Part shown: one piece after another, positions 49,036 to 57,650 of the stretch
Layout of the letters: every line of letters starts with the position of its first letter
How positions within the stretch are numbered: the stretch's first letter is position 1
Assembly: GCF_000010525.1 (NCBI RefSeq)
Contig: NC_009937.1
Span: forward strand, 3,911,501-3,975,500
From: Azorhizobium caulinodans ORS 571
GTDB lineage: Bacteria > Pseudomonadota > Alphaproteobacteria > Rhizobiales > Xanthobacteraceae
DNA: 64,000 nt
Direction: 5' to 3'
Program-made: the position numbers and the translations under genes
Notes under the pieces: model-generated
Database searches by the model: none
What the model saw: the letters and a program-made list of their open reading frames with translations, nothing else
Told to the model about the DNA's origin: nothing

Positions 49036-49752
49036 ATGACCAGCATGGCCCTGTCTCTGCCACTGGCTTCCACGCCCTTCCCGGGCGGGGCGGATGCCGC
49101 CTGCGCCGGGCAGGCTTCGCCGCTTCCGTCGGCCGGCGCGATCTATCGCCGCCTCATCGGCTGCGCGCCCGCCCATGCCCTCGTTGGCGATACGGCAGCC
49201 TTCGACCGGCATGTCCTGGCGGCCATCCTGGCAGTCTCGGCTTCGGAAGGCGGGCCCGTCGCCAGCCGCTGCGGTCTTGCGGCGCACGAGATTTCCGACC
49301 TGTTGCACCGCTTCTTCCCCGCCGTGGGCGATCTCGGTGCCAGCTGGCAGGCCCACGCATCGCCCCTCGATGAGGAGAGCGCCATGGTGCGTGATCTGCT
49401 CCTCGCCCAGCGTTCGGCCGATCCGCAAGTGGGCGGCTGGCTCGCCGCCATGCTGGCGCGCCGGGCCATGGAGCCGAACCATCTGTGGGAGGATCTGGGC
49501 CTGCGCGCGCGCGATGAGCTGACGCGTCTCATGAACCGGCATTTCGCGCCGCTCGCCGGCCGCAACACCCGCAACATGCGCTGGAAGCGCTTCTTCTACC
49601 GAAGCCTGTGCGAGGACGACGGCTTCGTCATGTGCGCAACGCCCGTTTGTACCGAATGCGGCGATTTTACCCTCTGCTTCGGCGACGAGAGCGGGGAGAG
49701 CCGCATGGCGGAACGCCGGCGCAGCATCGCCCTCGCCGCCCCCGCTTCCTGA
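49036..49752 (+). CDS. nifQ: molybdenum donor protein NifQ
   Basis: A 238-residue protein whose C-terminus carries the NifQ ligand set C200-x4-C205-x2-C208-x5-C214. In Azotobacter NifQ holds a Mo-Fe-S cluster and gives molybdenum to NifEN for FeMo-cofactor. RRLIGCAPAH and the RNMRWKRFFYRSLCEDDGFV segment are typical. I saw no sigma-54 promoter in the 204 bases before it, so it may rely on nifH read-through. Confidence 0.93.
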   Translation: MTSMALSLPLASTPFPGGADAACAGQASPLPSAGAIYRRLIGCAPAHALVGDTAAFDRHVLAAILAVSASEGGPVASRCGLAAHEISDLLHRFFPAVGDLGASWQAHASPLDEESAMVRDLLLAQRSADPQVGGWLAAMLARRAMEPNHLWEDLGLRARDELTRLMNRHFAPLAGRNTRNMRWKRFFYRSLCEDDGFVMCATPVCTECGDFTLCFGDESGESRMAERRRSIALAAPAS

Positions 49753-49767
49753 CCGACACAGACACGG

Positions 49768-50274
49768 ATGGATGCCATGCACGCTCCCGTCTCTCCCGAA
49801 CAGGCCGACCTCAACATGGAGCAGCAGCTCCGCCTGGTCTGGCGCCGGCTGAAGAAGGATGATGCGCCGTGGCTGGACGCCAGCGCCATGCTCCGCCGCC
49901 ACGGCCTCAGGCCCACCCGCCAGCGGGTGGTGCTCGCCCGCCTCCTGTTCGCCAAGGGCCACCGGCATGTGACGGCGGCGGTGCTGCATGACGAGGCGAT
50001 GCGCGCCCGTATCCCCATGTCGCTCGCCACCGTCTACAACACGCTGAACCATTTCACGGAAGCCGGCCTGCTGCGGCGGATCGGCATCAGTTCCAGCATC
50101 ACCTTCTTCGACACCAACACCAGCCACCACCATCACTTCTTCATCGAGGGCGAGCTCGGCCTCTATGACATCGACGCCAGCGCGGTGAACGTCGCGCAGC
50201 TGCCCGTCATTCCGGACGAGAACGAGGTGAGCGGCGTCGATATCGTCGTCCGCCTGCGTCGCACGGGCCGCTGA
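49768..50274 (+). CDS. irr: Fur-family regulator Irr
   Basis: A 168-residue Fur-like repressor. The winged helix has LRRHGLRPTRQRVVLARLLF and MSLATVYNTLNHFTEAGLLRRI; the metal/heme site is TNTSHHHHFF (H120-H123), the mark of Irr. The N-terminal GCPWHD-type heme regulatory motif of Bradyrhizobium Irr is absent (DDAPWLDAS). Irr controls iron use in rhizobia. Location 15 bases behind nifQ is unusual and suggests a second copy tied to nitrogen fixation. Confidence 0.88.
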   Translation: MDAMHAPVSPEQADLNMEQQLRLVWRRLKKDDAPWLDASAMLRRHGLRPTRQRVVLARLLFAKGHRHVTAAVLHDEAMRARIPMSLATVYNTLNHFTEAGLLRRIGISSSITFFDTNTSHHHHFFIEGELGLYDIDASAVNVAQLPVIPDENEVSGVDIVVRLRRTGR

Positions 50275-50287
50275 GGGACGCTCCGCC

Positions 50288-50303
50288 TGTCGCCTTCGGG
50301 GCA
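50288..50303. promoter_or_regulatory. near-match NifA site before nifW
   Basis: TGT-CGCCTTCGGG-GCA has one mismatch to TGT-N10-ACA and lies 56 bases before the perfect nifW promoter. Confidence 0.45.
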
Positions 50304-50358
50304 CCCGCATCCGCGTAGCAGCGCGGCCCGCCTCCCGCGGACTGGCCATCGCCAGTAC

Positions 50359-50374
50359 TGGCACGGGCATTGCT
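50359..50374 (+). promoter_or_regulatory. sigma-54 promoter of nifW
   Basis: TGGCACG-GGCA-TTGCT is a full -24/-12 consensus, 105 bases before the nifW ATG. Confidence 0.93.
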
Positions 50375-50479
50375 TGGACCTCATCCGTGCCCCGACATCG
50401 GGGCAACGGGTTCGCCCGCCAAAGCGACCGGATGAGTTCACCTCATCCGATTACGCACCAGACTTTCAGGAGACGGAGC

Positions 50480-50809
50480 ATGGCGACCGCCGGCGGCATC
50501 CTCGATCAGCTCAACAAGGCATCCAGCGCGGAAGACTTCTTCGCGCTGCTCGAGGTCGATTACGATCCCCAAGTGGTGAATGTGGTGCGCCTGCATATCC
50601 TGCGGCGCATGGGCCAGTATCTGGTCAGCGAGAATTTCGAAGGCCAGGCGGATGACGCCATCCGCGCCCGGTGCAAAGAGGTGCTGGAACAGGCCTATGC
50701 GGACTTCCTCGCCTCCTCGCCCTTGCAGGAGCGGGTGTTCAAGGTGCTGAAGGAGGCCGCCCAGCCGCCGAAGCCCAAGCCGATGGTATCGCTCACCGTT
50801 CTCAAGTGA
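50480..50809 (+). CDS. nifW: nitrogenase-stabilising protein NifW
   Basis: A 109-residue NifW with LDQLNKASSAEDFFALLEVDYDPQVVNVVRLHILRRMGQYL and CKEVLEQAYADFLASSPLQERVFKVLKEA. NifW binds the MoFe protein and protects it from oxygen or aids its maturation. It starts at the ATG after AGGAGACGGAG and ends at a strong terminator before the fix operon. Confidence 0.95.
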   Translation: MATAGGILDQLNKASSAEDFFALLEVDYDPQVVNVVRLHILRRMGQYLVSENFEGQADDAIRARCKEVLEQAYADFLASSPLQERVFKVLKEAAQPPKPKPMVSLTVLK

Positions 50810-50833
50810 CGTTCCCCCCCTCCCGCGTCCTTC

Positions 50834-50868
50834 AAGGGCGGCCTGCACCCGGCAGGCCGCCCTTCGCG
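50834..50868 (+). terminator. terminator after nifW
   Basis: AAGGGCGGCCTGC-ACCCG-GCAGGCCGCCCTT is a perfect 13-base stem, 24 bases after nifW, followed by CGCGTTT. Confidence 0.8.
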
Positions 50869-50980
50869 TTTCAGGGCGCGGGCGGGTGGTGAGGGGCCAC
50901 GGGCAAGACGCGCCTGTCGCATTCCCGACGCGGGTGGCGGACGTTCCTGTCGGCCGGCGGAGCCGGGGCGGAAAGCGCAT

Positions 50981-50996
50981 TGTGGCATGCCAGACA
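50981..50996. promoter_or_regulatory. NifA upstream activator site for fixABCX
   Basis: TGT-GGCATGCCAG-ACA is an exact TGT-N10-ACA match, 41 bases before the fixA promoter. A one-mismatch site (TGT-CGCATTCCCG-ACG) lies at 50915-50930. Confidence 0.82.
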
Positions 50997-51036
50997 GCCC
51001 TTTGATTTCATGCGCGTTTTCGGGCTGAAAGACAGT

Positions 51037-51052
51037 TGGTACGACACTTGCT
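51037..51052 (+). promoter_or_regulatory. sigma-54 promoter of fixABCX
   Basis: TGGTACG-ACAC-TTGCT has one mismatch at -24 and stands 42 bases before the fixA ATG. Confidence 0.85.
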
Positions 51053-51093
51053 CATTCCTCCCCAAGAGCCCAACCGTTCCGGGAGCGAACGCA

Positions 51094-51939
51094 ATGCACA
51101 TCGTCGTCTGCATCAAGCAGGTTCCTGACTCCGCGCAGATCCGCGTGCACCCCGTGACGAACACCATCATGCGTCAGGGTGTGCCCACGATCATCAACCC
51201 TTACGACCTCTTCGCGCTGGAGGCCGCGCTCGCGCTGCGCGACCAGCATGGCGGCGAGGTCACGGTCCTCACCATGGGCCCGCCCTCGGCCGAGGACAGC
51301 CTGCGCAAGGCACTCACCTTCGGCGCCGACCGGGCCGTGCTGCTCACGGACCGCTTCTTCGCCGGCTCCGACACGCTCGCCACCACCTATGCGCTGGCCA
51401 CCGCCGTGCGGAAGATCGGCGAGACCTTCGGCGCGCCGGACATCGTGTTCACCGGCAAACAGACCATCGACGGTGACACGGCGCAGGTCGGCCCCGGCAT
51501 CGCCAAGCGGCTCGGCCTGCTCCAGCTCACCTATGTGGCGAAGATCGCCAATGTCGATCTTGCGGGCCGCAGCATCCAGGTGGAGCGGCGGTCCGAGGGC
51601 GGCGTGCAGGTCCTTCAGACCCGCCTGCCCTGCCTCATCACCATGCTGGAGGCCACCAACGAGATCCGCCGCGGCGCCATGGCCGATGCGCTGCGCGCCG
51701 CCCGCGCCGAGGTCGTGATCTGGAGCGCCAAGGACGCCGGCGTCGAGGACATCTCCAAATGCGGCCTGCGCGGTTCGCCCACCATCGTGAAGCGCGTGTT
51801 TGCGCCCTCCGCCCGCGCGGAGAAGGCGACGATGGTGGACTTCAGCGAAACCGCGCCGGCGGACGCCCTGATCGCGGAAATCTTCAAGCGCCAGCCCAAG
51901 CTCGAGGACGACCTCGCGGCCCTGGCGCGCGGCTACTGA
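51094..51939 (+). CDS. fixA: electron-transfer flavoprotein beta subunit FixA
   Basis: A 281-residue ETF beta-type subunit starting [25 protein letters not shown]. It pairs with FixB to bifurcate electrons from NADH between quinone and ferredoxin or flavodoxin for nitrogenase. [21 protein letters not shown] is the family motif. The start follows GGGAGCG. It has a sigma-54 promoter and NifA site. Confidence 0.95.
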   Translation: MHIVVCIKQVPDSAQIRVHPVTNTIMRQGVPTIINPYDLFALEAALALRDQHGGEVTVLTMGPPSAEDSLRKALTFGADRAVLLTDRFFAGSDTLATTYALATAVRKIGETFGAPDIVFTGKQTIDGDTAQVGPGIAKRLGLLQLTYVAKIANVDLAGRSIQVERRSEGGVQVLQTRLPCLITMLEATNEIRRGAMADALRAARAEVVIWSAKDAGVEDISKCGLRGSPTIVKRVFAPSARAEKATMVDFSETAPADALIAEIFKRQPKLEDDLAALARGY

Positions 51940-51961
51940 CGGACAGACGAGGGAGCACGTC

Positions 51962-53071
51962 ATGAGCGAACCCACCAAAGCACCCGCCGCGTCCGCCGGA
52001 AGTCGCGCCGCGACGAAGAAGGAACTGCCCGAGCACTTCAAGGCCTATAAGCACGTCTGGGTGTTCATCGAGCAGGAACGCGGACAGGTCCATCCGGTCT
52101 CGTGGGAGCTGATGGGCGCCGGCCGCAAGCTCGCCGACAAGCTCAAGGTGGAGCTGGCGGCCATCGTGCTGGGGCCGGACGACGAGGCGACGCAGCACGC
52201 CGCCGCCGAAGCCTTCAGCTATGGCGCCGACCTCACTTATGTGGTGGCCGATCCCCTGCTCACCGACTATCGCAACGAGGCCTATACCAAGGCCCTCACC
52301 GATGTTGTGAACACTTACAAGCCAGAGATCCTGCTGCTGGGTGCGACCACGCTCGGCCGTGACCTTGCCGGCTCGGTCGCCACCACGCTGCTCACCGGCC
52401 TCACCGCTGACTGCACGGAGCTCGACGTGGATGCGGACGGCTCGCTCGCCGCCACCCGCCCCACCTTCGGTGGCTCCCTGCTTTGCACCATCTACACGCT
52501 AAACTACCGGCCGCAGATGGCGACGGTGCGTCCGCGCGTGATGCCCATGCCTGAACGCGAGGAAAAGCCCATCGGCCGCATCATCACCCACCCGCTGGGG
52601 ATGGTGGAGGACGATATCGTCACCAAGATCCTGTCCTTCCTGCCGGATCGCGATTCCGCCAAGTCCAACCTCGCCTATGCGGACGTGGTGGTGGCGGGCG
52701 GCCTCGGCCTCGGCTCGCCGGAGAATTTCCAGCTCGTGCGCCAGCTCGCCGGCGTGCTGGGGGCGGAATATGGCTGCTCCCGCCCGCTGGTGCAGAAGGG
52801 CTGGGTCACGTCTGACCGGCAGATCGGCCAGACGGGCAAGACGATCCGGCCCAAGCTCTATATCGCCGCCGGCATTTCGGGCGCCATCCAGCACCGTGTG
52901 GGCGTCGAGGGCGCGGACATGATCGTCGCCATCAACACCGACAAGAACGCCCCCATCTTCGATTTCGCCCATGTGGGCATTGTCACCGATGCGATCCGGC
53001 TGCTGCCGGCGCTGACCGAAGCCTTCCGCGCCCGCCTCTCCCCCCATTCGCGCGACCGGATCGCCAGCTGA
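51962..53071 (+). CDS. fixB: electron-transfer flavoprotein alpha subunit FixB
   Basis: A 369-residue ETF alpha-type subunit. The C-terminal FAD-binding domain shows [64 protein letters not shown] and [21 protein letters not shown]. With FixA it makes the bifurcating flavin site. An N-terminal extension of about 40 residues precedes the ETF fold. Confidence 0.95.
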   Translation: MSEPTKAPAASAGSRAATKKELPEHFKAYKHVWVFIEQERGQVHPVSWELMGAGRKLADKLKVELAAIVLGPDDEATQHAAAEAFSYGADLTYVVADPLLTDYRNEAYTKALTDVVNTYKPEILLLGATTLGRDLAGSVATTLLTGLTADCTELDVDADGSLAATRPTFGGSLLCTIYTLNYRPQMATVRPRVMPMPEREEKPIGRIITHPLGMVEDDIVTKILSFLPDRDSAKSNLAYADVVVAGGLGLGSPENFQLVRQLAGVLGAEYGCSRPLVQKGWVTSDRQIGQTGKTIRPKLYIAAGISGAIQHRVGVEGADMIVAINTDKNAPIFDFAHVGIVTDAIRLLPALTEAFRARLSPHSRDRIAS

Positions 53072-53082
53072 AGGAGCGTGCC

Positions 53083-54390
53083 ATGATTGATGAGAAGTTC
53101 GACGCCATCGTCGTCGGCGCGGGCATGGCGGGCAACGCCGCCACGCTCACCCTCGCCCGGCGCGGCCTGAAGGTGCTGCAACTGGAGCGGGGCGAATATT
53201 CCGGCTCCAAGAATGTGCAGGGCGCCATTCTCTATGCGGACATGCTGGAGAAGCTGGTCCCCGATTTCCGCGAGGACGCGCCGCTGGAGCGCCATCTCGT
53301 GGAACAGCGCTTCTGGATGCTGGACGACCGCTCCCATGTGGGCCTCCACTATCGCTCGGAGGACTTCAACGAGGAGAAGCCGAACCGCTACACCATCATC
53401 CGCGCCCAGTTCGACAAGTGGTTCTCCTCCAAGGTGAAGGAGGCCGGCGCCACGGTGCTGTGCGAGACCACGGTGACGGAACTGGTGCAGGATGCCTATG
53501 GCAAGGTGATCGGGGTCAAGACCGATCGCTCCGGTGGCCAGATCCATGCGGATGTGGTGGTGCTGGCGGAAGGCGTGAACGGCCTGCTCGGCACCAAGGC
53601 GCACCTGCGCGAACGGCCGAAGCCCGAGCATGTGGCGCTGGCGGTGAAGGAGATGCATTTCCTGCCCCGCGAGACCATCGAAGCCCGCTTCAACCTCCAG
53701 GGCGACGAGGGGGTGGTCATCGAGGCCGCCGGCACCATCTCCCGCGGCATGACGGGCATGGGCTTCATCTATGCCAACAAGGAATGCATCTCGCTGGGCA
53801 TCGGCTGCCTCGTCTCCGATTTCCAGAAGACCGGCGAGACGCCCTATGGCCTGCTGGAGCGCTTCAAGAGCCACCCCTCCGTCGCGCCGCTCATCGAGGG
53901 GTCGGAAGTGAAGGAATATGCCGCGCACCTCATTCCCGAGGGTGGATTCAAGGCCATTCCCCAGCTCTTCGGCGACGGCTGGGTGGTGGTGGGCGATGCC
54001 GCCCAGCTCAACAATGCCGTCCATCGCGAGGGGTCGAACCTCGCCATGACCTCGGGCCGGATCGCGGCGGAAGCCATCTTCCAGGTGAAATCCCGCCGCG
54101 AGCCCATGAGCGCGAAGAACCTCTCGCTCTACAAGACCATGCTGGAAGAGAGCTTCGTCCTGAAGGACATGAAGAAGTACAAGGACCTTCCGGCCCTGCT
54201 TCACATCAATTCGCAGAACTTCTTCCTCACCTATCCGCAGCTGGTCTCCAAGGCCATGCAGAACTTCGTGCGGGTGGATGGCACGCCCAAGGTCGAGAAG
54301 GAGAAGCGGACGCTGCGTGCCTTCGTGGAGGCCCGCTCCTGGTTCGGCCTGTTCGGCGATGCCTTCCGCTTCGCCCGCGCGTGGCGGTGA
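53083..54390 (+). CDS. fixC: flavoprotein FixC (ETF-quinone oxidoreductase type)
   Basis: A 435-residue FAD protein with the N-terminal dinucleotide fold [40 protein letters not shown] and the family segments [24 protein letters not shown]. FixC hands electrons from FixAB to quinone and, with FixX, to the low-potential branch. It starts 11 bases behind fixB. Confidence 0.95.
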   Translation: MIDEKFDAIVVGAGMAGNAATLTLARRGLKVLQLERGEYSGSKNVQGAILYADMLEKLVPDFREDAPLERHLVEQRFWMLDDRSHVGLHYRSEDFNEEKPNRYTIIRAQFDKWFSSKVKEAGATVLCETTVTELVQDAYGKVIGVKTDRSGGQIHADVVVLAEGVNGLLGTKAHLRERPKPEHVALAVKEMHFLPRETIEARFNLQGDEGVVIEAAGTISRGMTGMGFIYANKECISLGIGCLVSDFQKTGETPYGLLERFKSHPSVAPLIEGSEVKEYAAHLIPEGGFKAIPQLFGDGWVVVGDAAQLNNAVHREGSNLAMTSGRIAAEAIFQVKSRREPMSAKNLSLYKTMLEESFVLKDMKKYKDLPALLHINSQNFFLTYPQLVSKAMQNFVRVDGTPKVEKEKRTLRAFVEARSWFGLFGDAFRFARAWR

Positions 54391-54496
54391 GCCCGCCCGG
54401 TCGAAAGGTTTCGAGTGACATGCGTTCCCGGTCCGCTGCCCCCGCAGCGGGCGTTCCGCCACCGGCCTGAGGCCGGGCGAGACAAGGAGATGACCC

Positions 54497-54790
54497 ATGG
54501 CTGACGCATCGGTCCGTGTCGAGGACAAGCTCTTCTACAATCGCTACCTGGTCGATTCCGGCCGGGCCCACATCAAGGTGCGGCCGCACACCGAGCCGCC
54601 GCCGGCCCTGCTGAGCATGCTCAAGCTGTGCCCGGCCCGCTGCTACGAACTCAATGAAGCCGGGCAGGTGGAAGTCACCGTGGACGGCTGCGTGGAATGC
54701 GGCACCTGCCGCGTCATCGCCGAGCCCTCGGGCGACATAGAATGGACCTATCCGCGCGGCGGCTTCGGCGTGCTGTTCAAGTTCGGCTGA
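54497..54790 (+). CDS. fixX: ferredoxin-like protein FixX
   Basis: A 97-residue ferredoxin with [31 protein letters not shown], holding the 4Fe-4S ligands. It completes FixABCX. The 106-base gap after fixC contains two GC-rich hairpins (about 54438-54457 and 54462-54476) but no terminator U-run, so one transcript is likely. AAGGAG precedes its ATG. Confidence 0.94.
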
Positions 54791-54816
54791 CCGGCCGCAT
54801 CATAAGGAGACGCCAC

Positions 54817-55026
54817 ATGTCCGACATCGAGACCCTCAAGGCCGAGATCAAGAAGCTCTCTGCCAAGTCGGTGAATGCCAAGATGAACCTGCACGACCTC
54901 TCCGAGGACCTGCCCACCAATTGGCAGAGCATCCTCGAGGTGGCGCAGGAGACCTACAACACCTTCAAGACGCTGGAAGACGCCCGCAAGAAGCTCAAGG
55001 AACTGGAAGCCGGTGCCGCGGCCTGA
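54817..55026 (+). CDS. CCE_0567-like small metalloprotein
   Basis: A 69-residue helical protein: ETLKAEIKKLSAKSVNAKMNLHDLSEDLPTNWQSILEVAQETYNTFKTLEDARKKLKELE. This is the DUF683/CCE_0567 type regularly found with nif and fix genes. Its two helices form a hairpin that can bind metal in the cyanobacterial relative. It sits 26 bases behind fixX with an AAGGAG site and is the last gene of the fix operon. Confidence 0.85.
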   Translation: MSDIETLKAEIKKLSAKSVNAKMNLHDLSEDLPTNWQSILEVAQETYNTFKTLEDARKKLKELEAGAAA

Positions 55027-55111
55027 TGCCGGCACGCCGGGCCGGCCCTGCCTGCCCTGACAAGTGGCGCGACAAGCTGCGCCCCCTCCCATGCCCAGGG
55101 ACGGAAAAGCG

Positions 55112-55144
55112 ACCGGCGGTCCCGATCGGGCCGCCGGTTTGCGT
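55112..55144 (+). terminator. terminator after the fix operon
   Basis: ACCGGCGG and CCGCCGGT arms with an inner CCCGATCGGG palindrome, followed by TTGCGTTTT. It ends the fix transcript 85 bases after the last gene. Confidence 0.82.
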
Positions 55145-55610
55145 TTTGGCACCCGACGGCGGCCTGGACCGGACATCCTCGGCTCTCCGGCCCCCGTCCC
55201 CGTTCCAGATCACCGTCGAGGAATCGCTCGCGCGACACGCCGACCGCTCCGAAGGAACTGACCTCACGCAAATTTTTCCATTGTGAAGACGGCTGTCACG
55301 CTGCGTTCTCGCAATCGCACTGCTGCACCGCACACAACGCCCGTTCCAGCGGCGGCCGCGCTTTGGAGTCGGATAGAGAAATCCGATCAGAGAGCATCGC
55401 CTAAGGGTTTGTGTCCTTGGCATACCGCACACAAGGCGTCGCGAAAGTCCTCATATATAAGGGACTCGCACCTTTTGTCGCAGTTCCAAACGATAGAGAT
55501 GTTCTATCGCAACATCCCACAGCTGGCTTGATCCGCCCTGCCCCTGTGACACATTCATTGGAACGATCACAAGGAAACCGCTTCAGGCGGGACGGGGAAG
55601 GGCATTGCCG
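55142..55610. other. gene-free gap before formate dehydrogenase operon
   Basis: No convincing gene is seen in this stretch: the open frames are short, lack ribosome sites and cross AT-rich DNA. The last 160 bases (TATATAAGGG at about 55455 and the palindrome at 55491-55509) look like a promoter region. Confidence 0.6.
55491..55509. promoter_or_regulatory. LysR-type operator before fdsG
   Basis: CGATAGA-GATGT-TCTATCG is a perfect seven-base-arm palindrome and contains the LysR motif T-N11-A (ATAG-N7-CTAT). It is about 100 bases before fdsG. Formate dehydrogenase operons in other proteobacteria are controlled by a LysR regulator (FdsR); no such gene is in this window. Confidence 0.6.
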
Positions 55611-56084
55611 ATGGCCGGCTACGAACCATGGAGCGCCTCGCGCGCAGCGGAGATCATCGCCGAGCACCGGCACATGGATGGCGCCACCATGCCCATCCTC
55701 CACGCGGTGCAGGAGACCTTCGGCTTCGTCCCCGACCCTGTCGTGCCCATGATCGCGGAGAGCCTGAACCTCTCCCGCGCCGAGGTCTATGGCGTCGTCA
55801 CCTTCTACCATGACTTCCGGCGCGAGCCGCCGGGCCGCCATGTCATCAAGCTCTGCGCGGCCGAAGCCTGCCAGTCCATGGGCTCGGAAAAGCTCGCCCG
55901 CTATGCGGAAGAGCGCCTCGGCATCGAGATGGGCGAGACCTCGCCGGACGGAAAGGTGACGCTGGAGCCCATCTACTGCCTCGGCCTGTGCGCCTGCGCC
56001 CCCTCGGCCATGATCGACGGCCGCCTCGTCGGTCGGCTCGACGAAGCCACCATCGACGAACTCGTGGCGGAGGCCGGACAATGA
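55611..56084 (+). CDS. fdsG: NAD-dependent formate dehydrogenase gamma subunit
   Basis: A 157-residue NuoE-like subunit, starting at the ATG after GGGGAAGGG (a TTG six bases earlier is possible). It binds one 2Fe-2S cluster through CAAEAC and CLGLC. VYGVVTFYHDFRREPPGRHVIKLC is characteristic. With fdsB it forms the NADH-generating module of the soluble enzyme. It overlaps fdsB by four bases. Confidence 0.93.
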   Translation: MAGYEPWSASRAAEIIAEHRHMDGATMPILHAVQETFGFVPDPVVPMIAESLNLSRAEVYGVVTFYHDFRREPPGRHVIKLCAAEACQSMGSEKLARYAEERLGIEMGETSPDGKVTLEPIYCLGLCACAPSAMIDGRLVGRLDEATIDELVAEAGQ

Positions 56085-57640
56085 GCGTGCGCATCTTCGT
56101 TCCCAACGACGCCACCGCCATCGCCTGCGGCGCCGACAAGGTGGCCCGCGCCATCGAGGCGGGGCTGGCCGCCCGTGGCATCGTCGCCAACATCGTGCGC
56201 AACGGCTCGCGCGGCCTGTTCTGGCTGGAGCCCCTCGTCGAGGTGGAGACACCGAAGGGCCGTGTCGGCTACGGCCCGGTGAAGCCGTCTGACGTGGAGA
56301 GCCTGCTGGCCGCCGGCCTCGTCCACGGCGCGGACCATCCGCTGAGCGTCGGCCTCGTGGAGGAAATCCCCTTCCTCAAGAAGCAGACCCGACTCACCTT
56401 CGCGCGCTGCGGCATCATCGACCCGCTGTCGCTGGAAGAGTACAAGGCCCACGGCGGCTACAAGGGCCTTGCCAAGGCCATCGAGATCGGCCCCTCGGCC
56501 ACCGTCGAACAGGTGTTCGAGAGCGGCCTGCGCGGCCGTGGCGGCGCCGGCTTCCCGACAGGCATCAAGTGGCGCACGGTGGCCGCCGCCCCCGCCGACC
56601 AGCGCTACATCGTCTGCAATGCGGACGAAGGCGACAGCGGCACCTTCGCCGACCGTCTCATCATGGAGGCGGACCCCTTCTGCCTCATCGAGGGCATGAC
56701 CATCGCCGGCCTCGCGGTGGGCGCCACCAAGGGCTTCGTCTACTGCCGCTCGGAATATCCGCTTTCGCTGCAGGTGATGGAGAAGGCGATCGCCATCGCC
56801 CGCACCGCCGGCCTGCTGGGCAAGAATGTCGCCGGCTCGCAGTATGACTTCGACCTCGAAATGCGCATGGGCGCGGGCGCCTATGTGTGCGGCGAGGAAA
56901 CGGCGCTGCTCGACAGCCTGGAAGGCAAGCGCGGCGTGGTCCGCGCCAAGCCCCCGCTGCCGGCGCACAAGGGCCTGTTCGGCAAGCCCACCGTCATCAA
57001 CAACCTGATCTCGCTCGCCACCGTGCCGGTGATCCTGGAGAAGGGCGGCGCCTTCTACCGCGACTTCGGCATGGGCCGGTCGCGCGGCACCATGCCCATC
57101 CAGCTTGCCGGTAACATCAAGTTCGGCGGCATCTTCGAGACCGCCTTCGGCATTCCGCTCGGCGAGCTCGTCTATGACATCGGCGGGGGCACCGCCTCCG
57201 GTCGCCCAGTGCGCGCGGTGCAGGCAGGCGGCCCGCTCGGCGCCTATCTGCCGGTGCACCAGTTCGACACGCCGTTCGATTACGAGGCCTTCGCGGCCAA
57301 GGACGCGCTCATCGGCCATGGCGGCATCGTGGTGTTCGACGACACGGTGGACATGGCCCACATGGCCCGCTTCGCCATGGAGTTCTGCTCCCACGAGAGC
57401 TGCGGCAAGTGCACCCCCTGCCGCATCGGCTCCACGCGCGGCGTGGAGACGCTGGACAAGATCATCGCCGGCAACCGGCGGGAGGCGAACCTCGCCGTCC
57501 TTACCGACCTTTGCCAGACCATGAAGCTCGGTTCGCTCTGCGCGCTCGGCGGCTTCACGCCCTATCCCGTGCTCAGTGCCCTCACCCATTTCCCGGAAGA
57601 CTTCGGCGCCACGCCGAAGCTGCCCGCGGCCGCCGAATAG
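56081..57640 (+). CDS. fdsB: NAD-dependent formate dehydrogenase beta subunit
   Basis: A 519-residue NuoF-like subunit. A thioredoxin-like N-terminal part (1-100) precedes the FMN/NAD domain with GRGGAGFPTGIKW (about 178) and GAGAYVCGEETALLDSLEG, and a 4Fe-4S site ESCGKCTPCRIG with a later Cys. It reduces NAD with electrons from formate oxidised in fdsA. Start ATG lies inside the fdsG stop. Confidence 0.94.
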   Translation: MSVRIFVPNDATAIACGADKVARAIEAGLAARGIVANIVRNGSRGLFWLEPLVEVETPKGRVGYGPVKPSDVESLLAAGLVHGADHPLSVGLVEEIPFLKKQTRLTFARCGIIDPLSLEEYKAHGGYKGLAKAIEIGPSATVEQVFESGLRGRGGAGFPTGIKWRTVAAAPADQRYIVCNADEGDSGTFADRLIMEADPFCLIEGMTIAGLAVGATKGFVYCRSEYPLSLQVMEKAIAIARTAGLLGKNVAGSQYDFDLEMRMGAGAYVCGEETALLDSLEGKRGVVRAKPPLPAHKGLFGKPTVINNLISLATVPVILEKGGAFYRDFGMGRSRGTMPIQLAGNIKFGGIFETAFGIPLGELVYDIGGGTASGRPVRAVQAGGPLGAYLPVHQFDTPFDYEAFAAKDALIGHGGIVVFDDTVDMAHMARFAMEFCSHESCGKCTPCRIGSTRGVETLDKIIAGNRREANLAVLTDLCQTMKLGSLCALGGFTPYPVLSALTHFPEDFGATPKLPAAAE

Positions 57641-57650
57641 GAGGAACGCC

